In this document: positions 45,710-54,345 of the stretch, in pieces | Layout of the letters: each line of letters opens with the position of its first letter | How positions within the stretch are numbered: position 1 is the stretch's first letter | Position numbers and translations under genes: made by a program | The notes under the pieces: model-generated | Databases searched by the model: none | Seen by the model: the letters and a program-made list of their open reading frames with translations, nothing else | Told to the model about the DNA's origin: nothing | Source of the DNA: Pseudomonas viridiflava | GTDB taxonomy: Bacteria; Pseudomonadota; Gammaproteobacteria; Pseudomonadales; Pseudomonadaceae | NCBI RefSeq assembly: GCF_900591205.1 | Contig: NZ_UUPU01000014.1 | Location: forward strand, 186,001 to 250,000 | DNA length: 64,000 nt | Direction of reading: 5' to 3'

Positions 45710-48115
45710 ATGTCCGCAGTTCTACCCTTGCGCTTGCGCCCGTTGCTGAAACTGAGCCTGATGTTGAGCCTCAGCGCCAGCCCTCTCTTCGCCGCCGTCA
45801 GCTATGCCGAAGACACCTCCGCCCGCCGCAGCTACCAGGTGCCGGCCGGCAGCCTGAGCGCGGCGTTGACCCGTTTTGCGGGGTTGTCGGGGGTTAACCT
45901 GTCCGTCGACCCGGCGCTGGTCAGCGGGCGCAGCAGCAGTGGTTTATCCGGCGAGTACGCGGTGGAAGAGGGCTTCGCCCGCCTGCTGCAAGGCTCGGGG
46001 CTGCAAGTGCAGCCGATGGGCGAGCGCGACTACATGCTGGTGCCGGCGCCGGATGGCAGCAGCCTGGAACTGGCACCGACCTCCATCCTCGGCACCACCG
46101 GTCTGTACGACGGCGATACCTATGCCGGTGGCCAGGTGGCGCGGCGCGGTTCGCAAGGCTTGCTGGGCACGCGGGATTTCATGGAAACCCCGTTCAGCAT
46201 GACCACCTACACCCAGGAGGCGGTGAAAAACCAGCAGGCGCGCACCCTCGGCGACCTGATCGCCAGCGACCCTTCGGTACGCGCCACCAACCCGGCCGGC
46301 GGGCGCTATGAACAGTTCACCATTCGCGGCTTCAGCCTGTTCAACAGTGACGTGGCCTACAACGGTCTGTACGGCGTGCTGCCCACCTACACCATCGACA
46401 TGGAAATGGCCGACCGCGTCGACATCTTCAAAGGCCCCACCCAGTTGATTAACGGCATCTCGCCGCGGGGCAGCGTCGGCGGCGGGATCAACGTGGTGCC
46501 CAAGCGTGCCACCGACAAGGACATCAACTCGTTTACCGGCAACTGGGCCTCCGACAGCCAGGCGGGCGGCGCGGTGGATATCGGGCGGCGCTTTGGCGAG
46601 GACAACAAGTTCGGCATTCGCTTCAACGGCGTGAAGCAGTCCGGCGATACCGAATGGGATCACCAGAGCGTCGACCGTGAAATGGCCGTGCTGGGCCTGG
46701 ATTTCCGTGGCGAGCGCCTGCGCCTTTCCACCGATATCGGCCACACCGAGCGCGACACCGATGCCCCGCAGGAGCGCGTGCAGGTGGCGGCCGCCGCACC
46801 GGTGCCGAGTGCCAACGATGTGCGCCGCAACTATGCGCAGTCCTGGAGCAAGGCCAGCACCAACGACACCTTTGGTACGTTCAACGGCGAGTACGACCTC
46901 AGCGATAACGTGATGCTCTACGGCGGCGTGGGCGCACGTAAAAGTAACCACGACTTCCTGCGCCATGCGGTGTCCGTGACCAACGCGGCGGGTGATTTCA
47001 CCGTGTCGCCACGGGATTTCACCCGTGATGAAAATGTGCGCACCTACACCGCCGGTGTGCGCAACTGGTTCCATACCGGGCCGGTGAGCCATGAGGTCAA
47101 CCTGGCCGCGAGCTACTTCTACATGGACTTTGAAAACGGCGGCGCACGCTACGCGAATGGGCGCAGCAATCTGTACAACCCGGTGCAAACGCTGACGCCA
47201 TCGGTAGCCACCCGCCCCGATCCGAAGGTGTATACCGAGAACCGCTCCACCGGCGTGGCGTTGTCCGACACCCTGGGCTTCTTCGACGACCGCCTGTTGC
47301 TGACCCTCGGTGCGCGTTGGCAGCGGGTCAAGGTGGATGACTGGAACAATGGGGTCAGAGGCCCTACCGGCTACGATGAAGAGAAAGTCTCGCCGTCCGG
47401 TGGTTTGCTGTTCAAGGCCACCGACAAGCTGTCGCTGTACGCTAACTACATGGAAGGCTTGAGCCAGGGCAAGGTCGCGCCGTCGACCTCGATCAACGAC
47501 GATGAAATTTTCCCGCCGTTTGTCAGCCGCCAAGTGGAAGTGGGCGCCAAATACGACGCCGGTGCCGTTGCCGTGACCGCCGCAGTGTTCCGTATCAAGC
47601 AGCCTGCCTACGAAACCAATGCCGTGACTTCGGTGTTCGGCCCCAACGGCAAGCGCCAGAACACCGGGGCGGAACTGAGTGTGTTCGGTGAACCGCTCAA
47701 GGGTGTGCGCCTGCTCGGCGGCGTGATGTATATCGACAGCGAACTGCAGAACACCACCAACGGCACCTACGACGGCAACCGTGCACCGGCCACGCCCAAG
47801 TACAACGTCAACCTGGGCGCCGAGTGGGACGTACCGACCCTGGAAGGGCTGACGCTGACCAGCCGTGGCATCTACTCAAGCTCGCAGTACCTGGACCAGT
47901 CCAACGTCAAGGAAATCGACGCCTGGAACCGTATCGACGTGGGCGCGCGGTATGCGTTCAAGGTGGATGACAAACACATCACCCTGCGTGCGAATGTGGA
48001 GAACGTCGCCGATAAACGCTACTGGAGCTCGGCCGGTGCGTCGGATGACAGCGAGCCGGGGCTGACCTTGTCGACGCCGCGTACCTACTTGCTGTCGGCC
48101 ACGGTCGATTTCTAG
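45710..48115 (+). CDS. TonB-dependent siderophore receptor with N-terminal signalling (STN) domain
   Basis: An 801-aa outer-membrane protein. Signal peptide about 1-33. STN domain about 40-110 (Y-Q-V-P-A-G-S-L-S-A-A-L, L-S-V-D-P-A-L-V), as in FecA/FpvA receptors that signal to an anti-sigma factor. Plug about 150-280 with I-R-G-F and the D-R-V-D-I-F-K-G-P motif. Beta-barrel to the final F. The plug form G-S-V-G-G-G-I-N is typical of ferric siderophore receptors. It precedes fecBCDE-like genes, so it is likely the outer-membrane step of the same iron uptake route. No sigma/anti-sigma pair lies beside it. Confidence 0.9.
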   Translation: MSAVLPLRLRPLLKLSLMLSLSASPLFAAVSYAEDTSARRSYQVPAGSLSAALTRFAGLSGVNLSVDPALVSGRSSSGLSGEYAVEEGFARLLQGSGLQVQPMGERDYMLVPAPDGSSLELAPTSILGTTGLYDGDTYAGGQVARRGSQGLLGTRDFMETPFSMTTYTQEAVKNQQARTLGDLIASDPSVRATNPAGGRYEQFTIRGFSLFNSDVAYNGLYGVLPTYTIDMEMADRVDIFKGPTQLINGISPRGSVGGGINVVPKRATDKDINSFTGNWASDSQAGGAVDIGRRFGEDNKFGIRFNGVKQSGDTEWDHQSVDREMAVLGLDFRGERLRLSTDIGHTERDTDAPQERVQVAAAAPVPSANDVRRNYAQSWSKASTNDTFGTFNGEYDLSDNVMLYGGVGARKSNHDFLRHAVSVTNAAGDFTVSPRDFTRDENVRTYTAGVRNWFHTGPVSHEVNLAASYFYMDFENGGARYANGRSNLYNPVQTLTPSVATRPDPKVYTENRSTGVALSDTLGFFDDRLLLTLGARWQRVKVDDWNNGVRGPTGYDEEKVSPSGGLLFKATDKLSLYANYMEGLSQGKVAPSTSINDDEIFPPFVSRQVEVGAKYDAGAVAVTAAVFRIKQPAYETNAVTSVFGPNGKRQNTGAELSVFGEPLKGVRLLGGVMYIDSELQNTTNGTYDGNRAPATPKYNVNLGAEWDVPTLEGLTLTSRGIYSSSQYLDQSNVKEIDAWNRIDVGARYAFKVDDKHITLRANVENVADKRYWSSAGASDDSEPGLTLSTPRTYLLSATVDF

Positions 48116-48129
48116 TAGACGCAGATCCA

Positions 48130-48163
48130 AAATGTGGGAGGGGGCAGACCCCCTCCCACATTT
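48130..48163. repeat. REP-type palindrome and terminator of the receptor gene
   Basis: AAATGTGGGAGGGGG (48130-48144) and CCCCCTCCCACATTT (48149-48163) form a perfect 15-bp stem with a four-base loop, 15 bp after the receptor stop. The core GTGGGAG is the one repeated in the REPINs at 51979, 58471 and 62060. Confidence 0.85.
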
Positions 48164-48193
48164 GATTTGTGGTGTCTGGGCCAGCTTCATCAT

Positions 48194-48212
48194 CTTAATG
48201 AGAATGTTTTTT
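48194..48212 (+). promoter_or_regulatory. Candidate Fur box upstream of fecB
   Basis: The 19 bp contain TAATGAGAAT and agree with the Fur consensus (GATAATGATAATCATTATC) at about 12 positions by my count. The site lies about 85 bp before the fecB start. The place and the iron-transport genes fit; the match itself is moderate. Confidence 0.45.
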
Positions 48213-48296
48213 GATCACATCGCCCTGATATGGAATAGTACCCGCCGTTTTCCCCAGCCTGTCCAGCTGGGGTGTGTTAACGCCGAGGTACTTGTC

Positions 48297-49217
48297 ATGC
48301 GAATGCTGCGCTCCATCCCCACCCTGGCCGCCTGCCTCCTGGCGTTCTCTTCAAGCGTATTAAGCGCTGCACCCATCGACCTCAACGACGGCCAGCACGC
48401 AGTGCATCTGCCGGATGCGCCCAAGCGTGTAGTGGTGCTGGAATTCTCCTTTCTCGACAGCCTGGCCGCGGTTGACGTGACCCCGGTGGGCGCCGCCGAC
48501 GATGGCGACGCCAACCGCGTATTGCCCCGTGTGCGCCAGGCCATCGGCCAGTGGAAGTCCGTGGGCTTGCGCTCGCAGCCGAGCATCGAGGAAATCGCCC
48601 GGCTCAAGCCGGACCTGATCGTCGCCGACCTTAATCGCCATCAGGCGCTGTACAGCGACCTGGCGAGCATTGCGCCGACCCTGTTGCTGCCCTCGCGTGG
48701 CGAAGACTATGAGGGCAGCCTCAAGTCCGCCGAGCTGATCGGCAAGGCCCTGGGCAAGCGCCCGCAGATGCAAGCGCGCATCGCGCAGAACCGCGAGAAC
48801 CTCAAGAAAATCGCTGTGCAGATCCCCGCCGGTGCCAGCGTGTTGTTCGGCGTTGCCCGGGAAGACAGCTTCTCGGTGCATGGGCCGGATTCCTATGCCG
48901 GTAGTGTGCTGCGAGCCATCGGTTTGAAGGTGCCGTCGGTGCGCGCCAACGCTGCCCCGACTGAGTTTGTGAGCCTGGAGCAACTGCTGGCCCTCGACCC
49001 GGGCTGGTTGCTGGTCGGCCATTACCGTCGCCCAAGCATTGTCGACAGCTGGAGCAAACAGCCGCTGTGGCAAGTGCTCGGCGCGGTGCGTAACCATCAG
49101 GTGGCTGAAGTCGACGGCGACAGTTGGGCACGTAATCGTGGCGTATTGGCTTCGGAGCAGATCGCCGAAGACGCCTTGGCGATTCTCAAGGGCGGCAAAG
49201 CCGTACTGAGCCAGTAA
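48297..49217 (+). CDS. fecB: Iron(III) dicitrate/siderophore ABC transporter, periplasmic binding protein
   Basis: A 306-aa protein starting at the ATG at 48297 (GAGG before). Signal peptide ends V-L-S-A-A-P. It follows E. coli FecB closely: V-V-V-L-E-F-S-F-L-D-S-L-A-A-V-D-V near residue 45, I-A-R-L-K-P-D-L-I-V-A-D, H-Y-R-R-P-S-I-V and W-A-R-N-R-G near the end. It binds ferric citrate or a similar ferric chelate and passes it to FecCD. Confidence 0.85.
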   Translation: MRMLRSIPTLAACLLAFSSSVLSAAPIDLNDGQHAVHLPDAPKRVVVLEFSFLDSLAAVDVTPVGAADDGDANRVLPRVRQAIGQWKSVGLRSQPSIEEIARLKPDLIVADLNRHQALYSDLASIAPTLLLPSRGEDYEGSLKSAELIGKALGKRPQMQARIAQNRENLKKIAVQIPAGASVLFGVAREDSFSVHGPDSYAGSVLRAIGLKVPSVRANAAPTEFVSLEQLLALDPGWLLVGHYRRPSIVDSWSKQPLWQVLGAVRNHQVAEVDGDSWARNRGVLASEQIAEDALAILKGGKAVLSQ

Positions 49218-49219
49218 TC

Positions 49220-50209
49220 GTGCAGCGCAGTTTGGCCGCGACCGGCATTGTACTGCTCGGCGCCTTGTTATTCTGGCTCTCGTTATACAGCTGGTCACCC
49301 TTCACCATCACGGCGACCGACGCCTGGAATGGCCTGGTGCATCAGGGCAGCGTGGGCGGCAATATGGCGTATATCGTCGCCCAGTTGCGCGTGCCTCGCG
49401 CCGTGTGCGCGGCCTTGGTGGGGGCCTGTCTGGGGCTGGCCGGCGCGCTGATGCAGGGCATCACGCGCAATCGCCTCGCCTCACCTTCGCTGTTTGGCGT
49501 AACGGCGGGGGCGGCCTTGGGGCTCGCGTTGTTTTCCACCGGGTTGGTCGCGCCGCCGTTTGCCGGTGGTGCATTGCTGATGACCTGCCTGGGCGGCGCG
49601 CTGGCCTGGATCACGGTGTTCAGCCTTGGCGGTGCCTGGTCGCCGACTACCGCCCAGGGGCGCCTGGTATTGGCCGGTGTGGCGGTCGCGGCGCTGTGTG
49701 CCGCATTGACCCGGCTCACGGTAATTCTGGTCGAGGCCCAGGCGCAAAGCGTGTTGAACTGGCTGGCCGGTTCCCTGGCCAACGTCGGGGCCGCCCAGGT
49801 GCAATTGCTCTGGCCGTGCACCTTGATCGGCGGCCTGTGGGCGTTGTGGTGCGCGCCGCGCTTGAACCTGATCAACCTCGGCGAAGACGCCGCCCGCTCG
49901 TTGGGCGTGGGCATCGCCAGCCTGCGCCTGCAGGTGTTTGTCGCCAGCCTGTTGCTGGTGGGGGCAAGTGTCTGCGCGGTGGGGCCGATTGGGTTTGTCG
50001 GGCTGATCGCACCGAATATTCTTCGTCAGTTTCTCGGCAATGACTACCGCTGGCTGATCCCGCTGAGCGCGGCGTTGGGCGCGGTGATCGTGTTGGGCGC
50101 CGACTTGCTCAGCCGTGCCGTGGCCTTCCCGGTGGAAACCCCGGCGGGGATAGTCACCGCCTTGATCGGCGCACCGTTCTTTCTGTTTCTTGCCAGGCGC
50201 GCCCTATGA
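49220..50209 (+). CDS. fecC: Iron siderophore ABC transporter, permease 1
   Basis: A 329-aa FecCD-family permease with about nine to ten membrane segments, starting at the GTG at 49220. Family landmarks: L-R-V-P-R-A-V-C-A-A-L-V-G-A-C-L-G-L-A-G, Q-G-I-T-R-N-R-L-A-S-P and G-P-I-G-F-V-G-L-I-A-P. Pairs with the next permease. ATGA overlap with fecD. Confidence 0.9.
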   Translation: MQRSLAATGIVLLGALLFWLSLYSWSPFTITATDAWNGLVHQGSVGGNMAYIVAQLRVPRAVCAALVGACLGLAGALMQGITRNRLASPSLFGVTAGAALGLALFSTGLVAPPFAGGALLMTCLGGALAWITVFSLGGAWSPTTAQGRLVLAGVAVAALCAALTRLTVILVEAQAQSVLNWLAGSLANVGAAQVQLLWPCTLIGGLWALWCAPRLNLINLGEDAARSLGVGIASLRLQVFVASLLLVGASVCAVGPIGFVGLIAPNILRQFLGNDYRWLIPLSAALGAVIVLGADLLSRAVAFPVETPAGIVTALIGAPFFLFLARRAL

Positions 50210-51174
50210 TCCGCCCAACACTGCGCCTCTGGCTGCTACTCGGTCTGTTGCTGCTGGCCACCTTCATCAGCCTCAGCGCGGGCACCTTGTGGCTCACGCC
50301 GGATACCGTGCTCGACCGCCTGTTGGCCCACGACGCCCTCGACTTCGAAGTGTGGAACCACCGCCTGCCGCGCAGCCTGATCGCGATCCTCGCAGGTTGC
50401 GCATTTGGCCTGGCCGGGGCGATTGTGCAGGGCGTGATCCGCAACCCGCTGGCCTCGCCGGAAATCCTCGGTGTAACCCAGGGCGCCGGGCTGGCGCTGA
50501 CCGTGGCGATCATCGGCTGGCCGCACTTGCCGATTGCCTGGCTGCCGCTGGTGGCGTGCCTGGGCGGTGCCGGCGGCGCGCTGCTGCTGGCGTTGTACAA
50601 CACCGGCGTGAGTTTTTCCGGGGTGCGTTTTGCGCTGTCCGGGGTGGCGATTGCGGTGACCTTGTCCAGCGTCACCGAGTTTCTGATCCTGTCCCACCCG
50701 CTGGATATCAACACCGCCTTGCTCGCGCTGACTGGCAGCCTGTGGAGCCGTAACTGGCACCATGTGGTGTTGGTGTTGCCGTTTTTGCTGCTGATCCCAC
50801 TGGGGCTGTGCCTGGCCAAGCCGTTGAACCTGATTGCCCTGGGCGATGAAGCGGCCCACAGCCTGGGCACCGCACTCGGCCGCACACGCTGGTTGGCAAT
50901 GGCCTGCGCGGTGCTGCTCACCAGCCTGGGCGTGGGTGTGATCGGGCCGATCGGCTTTATCGGCCTGGTGGCGCCGCATATGGCGCGGCGCCTGGTGGGC
51001 GGGCATCACCAGTGCCTGCTGCCGGCGGCGATGCTGATCGGCGCGCTGCTATTGGTGCTGGCCGACACCCTCGGGCGCACCTTGATCGCGCCCAGTGAAA
51101 TCCCGGCTGGGGTCCTTACGGCGGTGATTGGTGCGCCGTATTTTCTTTGGTTGCTGGCACGGTTCAAGGGCTGA
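50206..51174 (+). CDS. fecD: Iron siderophore ABC transporter, permease 2
   Basis: A 322-aa FecCD-family permease paralogous to the preceding gene: L-P-R-S-L-I-A-I-L-A-G-C-A-F-G-L-A-G, Q-G-V-I-R-N-P-L-A-S-P, G-P-I-G-F-I-G-L-V-A-P-H. Together they form the inner-membrane channel for the ferric complex. The ATPase gene starts 4 nt later. Confidence 0.9.
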   Translation: MIRPTLRLWLLLGLLLLATFISLSAGTLWLTPDTVLDRLLAHDALDFEVWNHRLPRSLIAILAGCAFGLAGAIVQGVIRNPLASPEILGVTQGAGLALTVAIIGWPHLPIAWLPLVACLGGAGGALLLALYNTGVSFSGVRFALSGVAIAVTLSSVTEFLILSHPLDINTALLALTGSLWSRNWHHVVLVLPFLLLIPLGLCLAKPLNLIALGDEAAHSLGTALGRTRWLAMACAVLLTSLGVGVIGPIGFIGLVAPHMARRLVGGHHQCLLPAAMLIGALLLVLADTLGRTLIAPSEIPAGVLTAVIGAPYFLWLLARFKG

Positions 51175-51178
51175 TCCC

Positions 51179-51970
51179 ATGAGTATTCTCCACGCAAAAC
51201 AGCTCGATATCGGCTACGGCACCACGCGCATCGTGCAGGGCCTTTCGTTCGCGCCGCCCACCGGCAAAGTCACCGCGCTGATCGGCCCCAACGGCTGTGG
51301 CAAGTCCACCTTGCTCAAGACCTTTGCACGCATCCTCAAGCCGACTCAGGGGGAATTGACCCTTGATGGCCAGCCCTACGCCAGCCTGTCTGCTCGCCAG
51401 CTGGCGCGGCAGATCGCGTTCTTGCCCCAGGTGCTGCCGGTGCCGGAAGGCGTCAGCGTGCGCCAACTGGTCGCCTACGGCCGCAGCCCGCATAACTCAC
51501 TGTGGGGGCGCTTGAGCGGCAACGACCAGTCCCATGTGACCCGGGCCATGCAGCGCCTGGAACTGGACAACCTGGCCGACCGCGCTCTGGCGGACCTCTC
51601 CGGCGGCCAGCGCCAACGCGCCTGGCTGGCGATGGTGTTGGCACAGAACGCGCCGGTGGTGTTACTCGACGAACCCACCACCTACCTCGACATCAGCCAC
51701 CAGGTCGAACTGCTCGATCTGATGCGCGAACTGGCCGCCGAAGGCAAGAGCGTGATCACCGTGCTCCACGACATCAACCAGGCGTGCCGCTATGCCGACC
51801 ATTTGGCGGTGATGCACGGCGGCAGGCTGGTGGCGGATGGTGCGCCGGGGGAGGTGATCAGTGCCGAGTTGATGCGCCAGGTGTTTGAGGTGCAGGTGCA
51901 GATCATCAATGAGCCGGTGTCCGGCACGCCGATGTGCGTGGTAGAAAAAAGCACCCGCCATCACGCCTGA
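51179..51970 (+). CDS. fecE: Iron siderophore ABC transporter, ATP-binding protein
   Basis: A 263-aa ATPase of the FepC/FecE type, starting at the ATG at 51179. Walker A G-P-N-G-C-G-K-S-T, Q-loop F-L-P-Q, signature L-S-G-G-Q-R-Q-R-A-W, Walker B V-L-L-D-E-P-T-T-Y-L-D and H-loop V-L-H-D-I-N-Q-A. It energises import by FecBCD. Last gene of the operon; a REPIN follows the stop after 8 bp. Confidence 0.92.
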   Translation: MSILHAKQLDIGYGTTRIVQGLSFAPPTGKVTALIGPNGCGKSTLLKTFARILKPTQGELTLDGQPYASLSARQLARQIAFLPQVLPVPEGVSVRQLVAYGRSPHNSLWGRLSGNDQSHVTRAMQRLELDNLADRALADLSGGQRQRAWLAMVLAQNAPVVLLDEPTTYLDISHQVELLDLMRELAAEGKSVITVLHDINQACRYADHLAVMHGGRLVADGAPGEVISAELMRQVFEVQVQIINEPVSGTPMCVVEKSTRHHA

Positions 51971-51978
51971 CTCGGTCA

Positions 51979-52077
51979 AAAAATGTGGGAGCGGGCTTGC
52001 TCGCGAAGAGGGCGTGTCAGTTCATGCATCCTGTGACTGACACACCGCTTTCGCGAGCAAGCCCGCTCCCACATTTT
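51979..52077. repeat. REPIN (two inverted REP sequences)
   Basis: AAAATGTGGGAGCGGGCTTG at the left and its complement, ending in CCCGCTCCCACATTTT, at the right, with a spacer that continues pairing through CTCGCGAA / TTCGCGAG and contains GTGTCAG / CTGACAC. It fills the gap between two converging genes and can fold into one long hairpin. Confidence 0.9.
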
Positions 52078-52082
52078 GGATC

Positions 52083-53015
52083 TCAGTGGGTTTCCACACT
52101 CCAGACAGCCTTCTTCACCTCAATCGCTTTGGGCAACAACCGATTCTGATAAAACAAATCCGCCGTCGCCTGCTGCGCCTGGATGATTTTGTCGTCAATC
52201 GGCAAAATCGGCGAGGGCGGGCGGTTATCCATATAACGTGCGATTACCCCGCTGGGCAGGCCCATAAAGCGCGTCAGCACCTTGAGGCTGTCTTCCCGCT
52301 GGCTGCGGGTGAGGGCTTCGGCGGCGCTGAGCTCACCGAGCAGGTTGTGGATAAAGGCACCATTGGCCTGGGCATAGTCACGCCGTGCGGTGTACACCGG
52401 GCCCGACAATCCCAGGCCCTCGCCATTGGCCAGCACATGGCTGGGGCTCTGGCTCAGGGCGAGGGACGAATAGGGCTCCCAGATGGCCCAGGCATCCACG
52501 CTGCCTTGTTCGAATGCGGCGCGGGCGTCGGCGGGGGGCAGGTACACCGGCTGGATATCCTTGTAGCTGAGCCCGGCTTTATTCAGGGCGCGCAGGATCA
52601 GGTTGTGGGAGCTGGAGCCTTTCTGGAACGCGACTTTCTTGCCCTTCAGGTCCGCCACCGAGTGCAGCGGGCTGTCATTGCGCACCAGGATGGTCTCGGC
52701 CGTCGGCTTGGGGGGCTCGGCGCCGATGTACACCAGGTCCGCACCGGCAGCTTGGGCGAACAGCGGCGGGATATCACCCGTGGCGCCCACATCCAGCGCG
52801 CCGACGTTGAGGGCTTCGAGCATCTGCGGGCCAGCGGGGAACTCGACCCACTTCACGGCCGTCTGCGCGAAGCGCTTTTCCAGCAGGCCATGTTCCTTGG
52901 CCAGCACCAGGGCGATGGAGCCTTTCTGGTAGCCGATGCGCAGGGTGGCGGGCTCGGCGGCCCAGGCGGTTTGCGTCACGGCCAGCAAGGCCACTATCAG
53001 TGCTGGAAACTTCAT
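52083..53015 (-). CDS. SsuA-like sulfonate/sulfur-compound binding protein
   Basis: A 310-aa periplasmic protein with signal peptide (ending T-A-W-A-A-E). SsuA/TauA-type fold: L-R-I-G-Y-Q-K-G-S, G-A-L-D-V-G-A-T-G-D, K-G-K-K-V-A-F-Q-K-G-S-S-S and V-D-A-W-A-I-W-E-P-Y. Members bind aliphatic sulfonates or related compounds. It overlaps the monooxygenase gene by 4 bp. The matching permease and ATPase are not next to it, so it must use components encoded elsewhere. Confidence 0.88.
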   Translation of the reverse strand: MKFPALIVALLAVTQTAWAAEPATLRIGYQKGSIALVLAKEHGLLEKRFAQTAVKWVEFPAGPQMLEALNVGALDVGATGDIPPLFAQAAGADLVYIGAEPPKPTAETILVRNDSPLHSVADLKGKKVAFQKGSSSHNLILRALNKAGLSYKDIQPVYLPPADARAAFEQGSVDAWAIWEPYSSLALSQSPSHVLANGEGLGLSGPVYTARRDYAQANGAFIHNLLGELSAAEALTRSQREDSLKVLTRFMGLPSGVIARYMDNRPPSPILPIDDKIIQAQQATADLFYQNRLLPKAIEVKKAVWSVETH

Positions 53016-54343
53016 GCCTTGCCCTCGGTAAAACGATTGGCCGGGCGTGCCAGACCCAGATTTTCGCGCAGCGTCGAACCGCTGTATTCAGTGCGAAACA
53101 GCCCGCGCCGTTGCAGTTCCGGCACCACCCACTGGGCAAAGTCTTCCAACCCGCCCGGCAAATGCGGCACCAGGATATTAAAGCCGTCGGCCGCGCCATT
53201 TTCGAACCAGTGTTGCAGCTCATCGGCAATCTGCGCAGGGGTGCCGATCAGGTTGTAATGCCCACGGCCACCGGCGATCCGGCGGCCCAATTGCGCGAGT
53301 GTCAGTTGTTCACGCTCAGCCAGCTCGCTCAGCAGTTGCTGGCGGCTGCGTTGCCCGCTGTCGGTCAATGGCAGCGGCGGCAGCGGCCCGTCCAGCGGGT
53401 AGCCGGACAGGTCGAAATTGCCCAGCATGCGCCCCAGCAAAGCGACGCCCACCTCGGGTTCCACCAGGGCCTGGAACGCCTCGAATTTCGCCTGTGCCTC
53501 GGCCTCGGTCTGCCCGACCACCACAAACACCCCCGGCATGATTTTCAGCGAATCCGCCTCGCGGCCGTACTGGCTCAAGCGCCCCTTGAGGTCTGTATAA
53601 AACGCCTGGGCATTCGCCAGTGACGTCTGCGCGGTGAACACCACTTCGGCGGTCTGCGCGGCCAGCTCGCGGCCGGCCTCGGAAGAACCGGCTTGCACGA
53701 TCACCGGCTGGCCCTGGGGCGAGCGCGCCACATTCAGCGGGCCCTTGACCTGAAAGTGTTCGCCGACGTGATCCAGCACATGCAGTTTCGCCGGGTCGTA
53801 GTAGTTGCCGCTGGCCTTGTCGCGCACGAATGCATCGTCCTCCCAGCTGTCCCACAGGCCGGTCACTACCTGATGAAACTCGCGGGCGCGGCTGTAGCGT
53901 TCTGCATGACCGAGGTGTTCATCGCGACCAAAATTCTGCGCTTCGGCGGCGGCATCCGAGGTCACCAGGTTCCAGCCGGCACGCCCACCGGACAGGTGAT
54001 CCAGCGAGGCGAATTTGCGCGCCACATGGTAGGGCTCGTTGTAGCTGGTGGTGGCGGTGGCGATCAGGCCGATATGCTCGGTCACCGCACTCAGTGCCGA
54101 GAGCAGGGTGAGCGGCTCGAAATGATCCGAGCGCGCCATGTGGCTGGCGACGTCGCCGGTGGCGGCGGCGATGCTGTCGGCCACGAACAGTGCATCGAAT
54201 TTCGCCGCTTCGGCCACCCGCGCCAAGTGCTTGTACTGGGTGAAATCCAGCCCGGCGTTGGCCGGCACGTCCGGGTGGCGCCAGGCGGCCACGTGGTGCC
54301 CGGTGGCCATGAGGAAGGCGCCGAGTGTCAGTTGACGGCTCAT
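53012..54343 (-). CDS. FMNH2-dependent monooxygenase, NtaA/SnaA/DszA family
   Basis: A 443-aa bacterial luciferase-like flavin monooxygenase. Family marks: A-F-L-M-A-T-G-H-H near the N terminus, D-H-L-S-G-G-R-A-G-W-N-L-V-T-S near 135 and Q-A-G-S-S-E-A-G-R near 215. Such enzymes oxidise sulfur or nitrogen compounds (sulfones, EDTA/NTA, dibenzothiophene) using reduced flavin from a separate reductase, which is not seen here. With the SsuA-like and TonB receptor genes it suggests uptake and oxidative cleavage of an organosulfur compound. Confidence 0.9.
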   Translation of the reverse strand: MSRQLTLGAFLMATGHHVAAWRHPDVPANAGLDFTQYKHLARVAEAAKFDALFVADSIAAATGDVASHMARSDHFEPLTLLSALSAVTEHIGLIATATTSYNEPYHVARKFASLDHLSGGRAGWNLVTSDAAAEAQNFGRDEHLGHAERYSRAREFHQVVTGLWDSWEDDAFVRDKASGNYYDPAKLHVLDHVGEHFQVKGPLNVARSPQGQPVIVQAGSSEAGRELAAQTAEVVFTAQTSLANAQAFYTDLKGRLSQYGREADSLKIMPGVFVVVGQTEAEAQAKFEAFQALVEPEVGVALLGRMLGNFDLSGYPLDGPLPPLPLTDSGQRSRQQLLSELAEREQLTLAQLGRRIAGGRGHYNLIGTPAQIADELQHWFENGAADGFNILVPHLPGGLEDFAQWVVPELQRRGLFRTEYSGSTLRENLGLARPANRFTEGKA

Positions 54344-54345
54344 GC

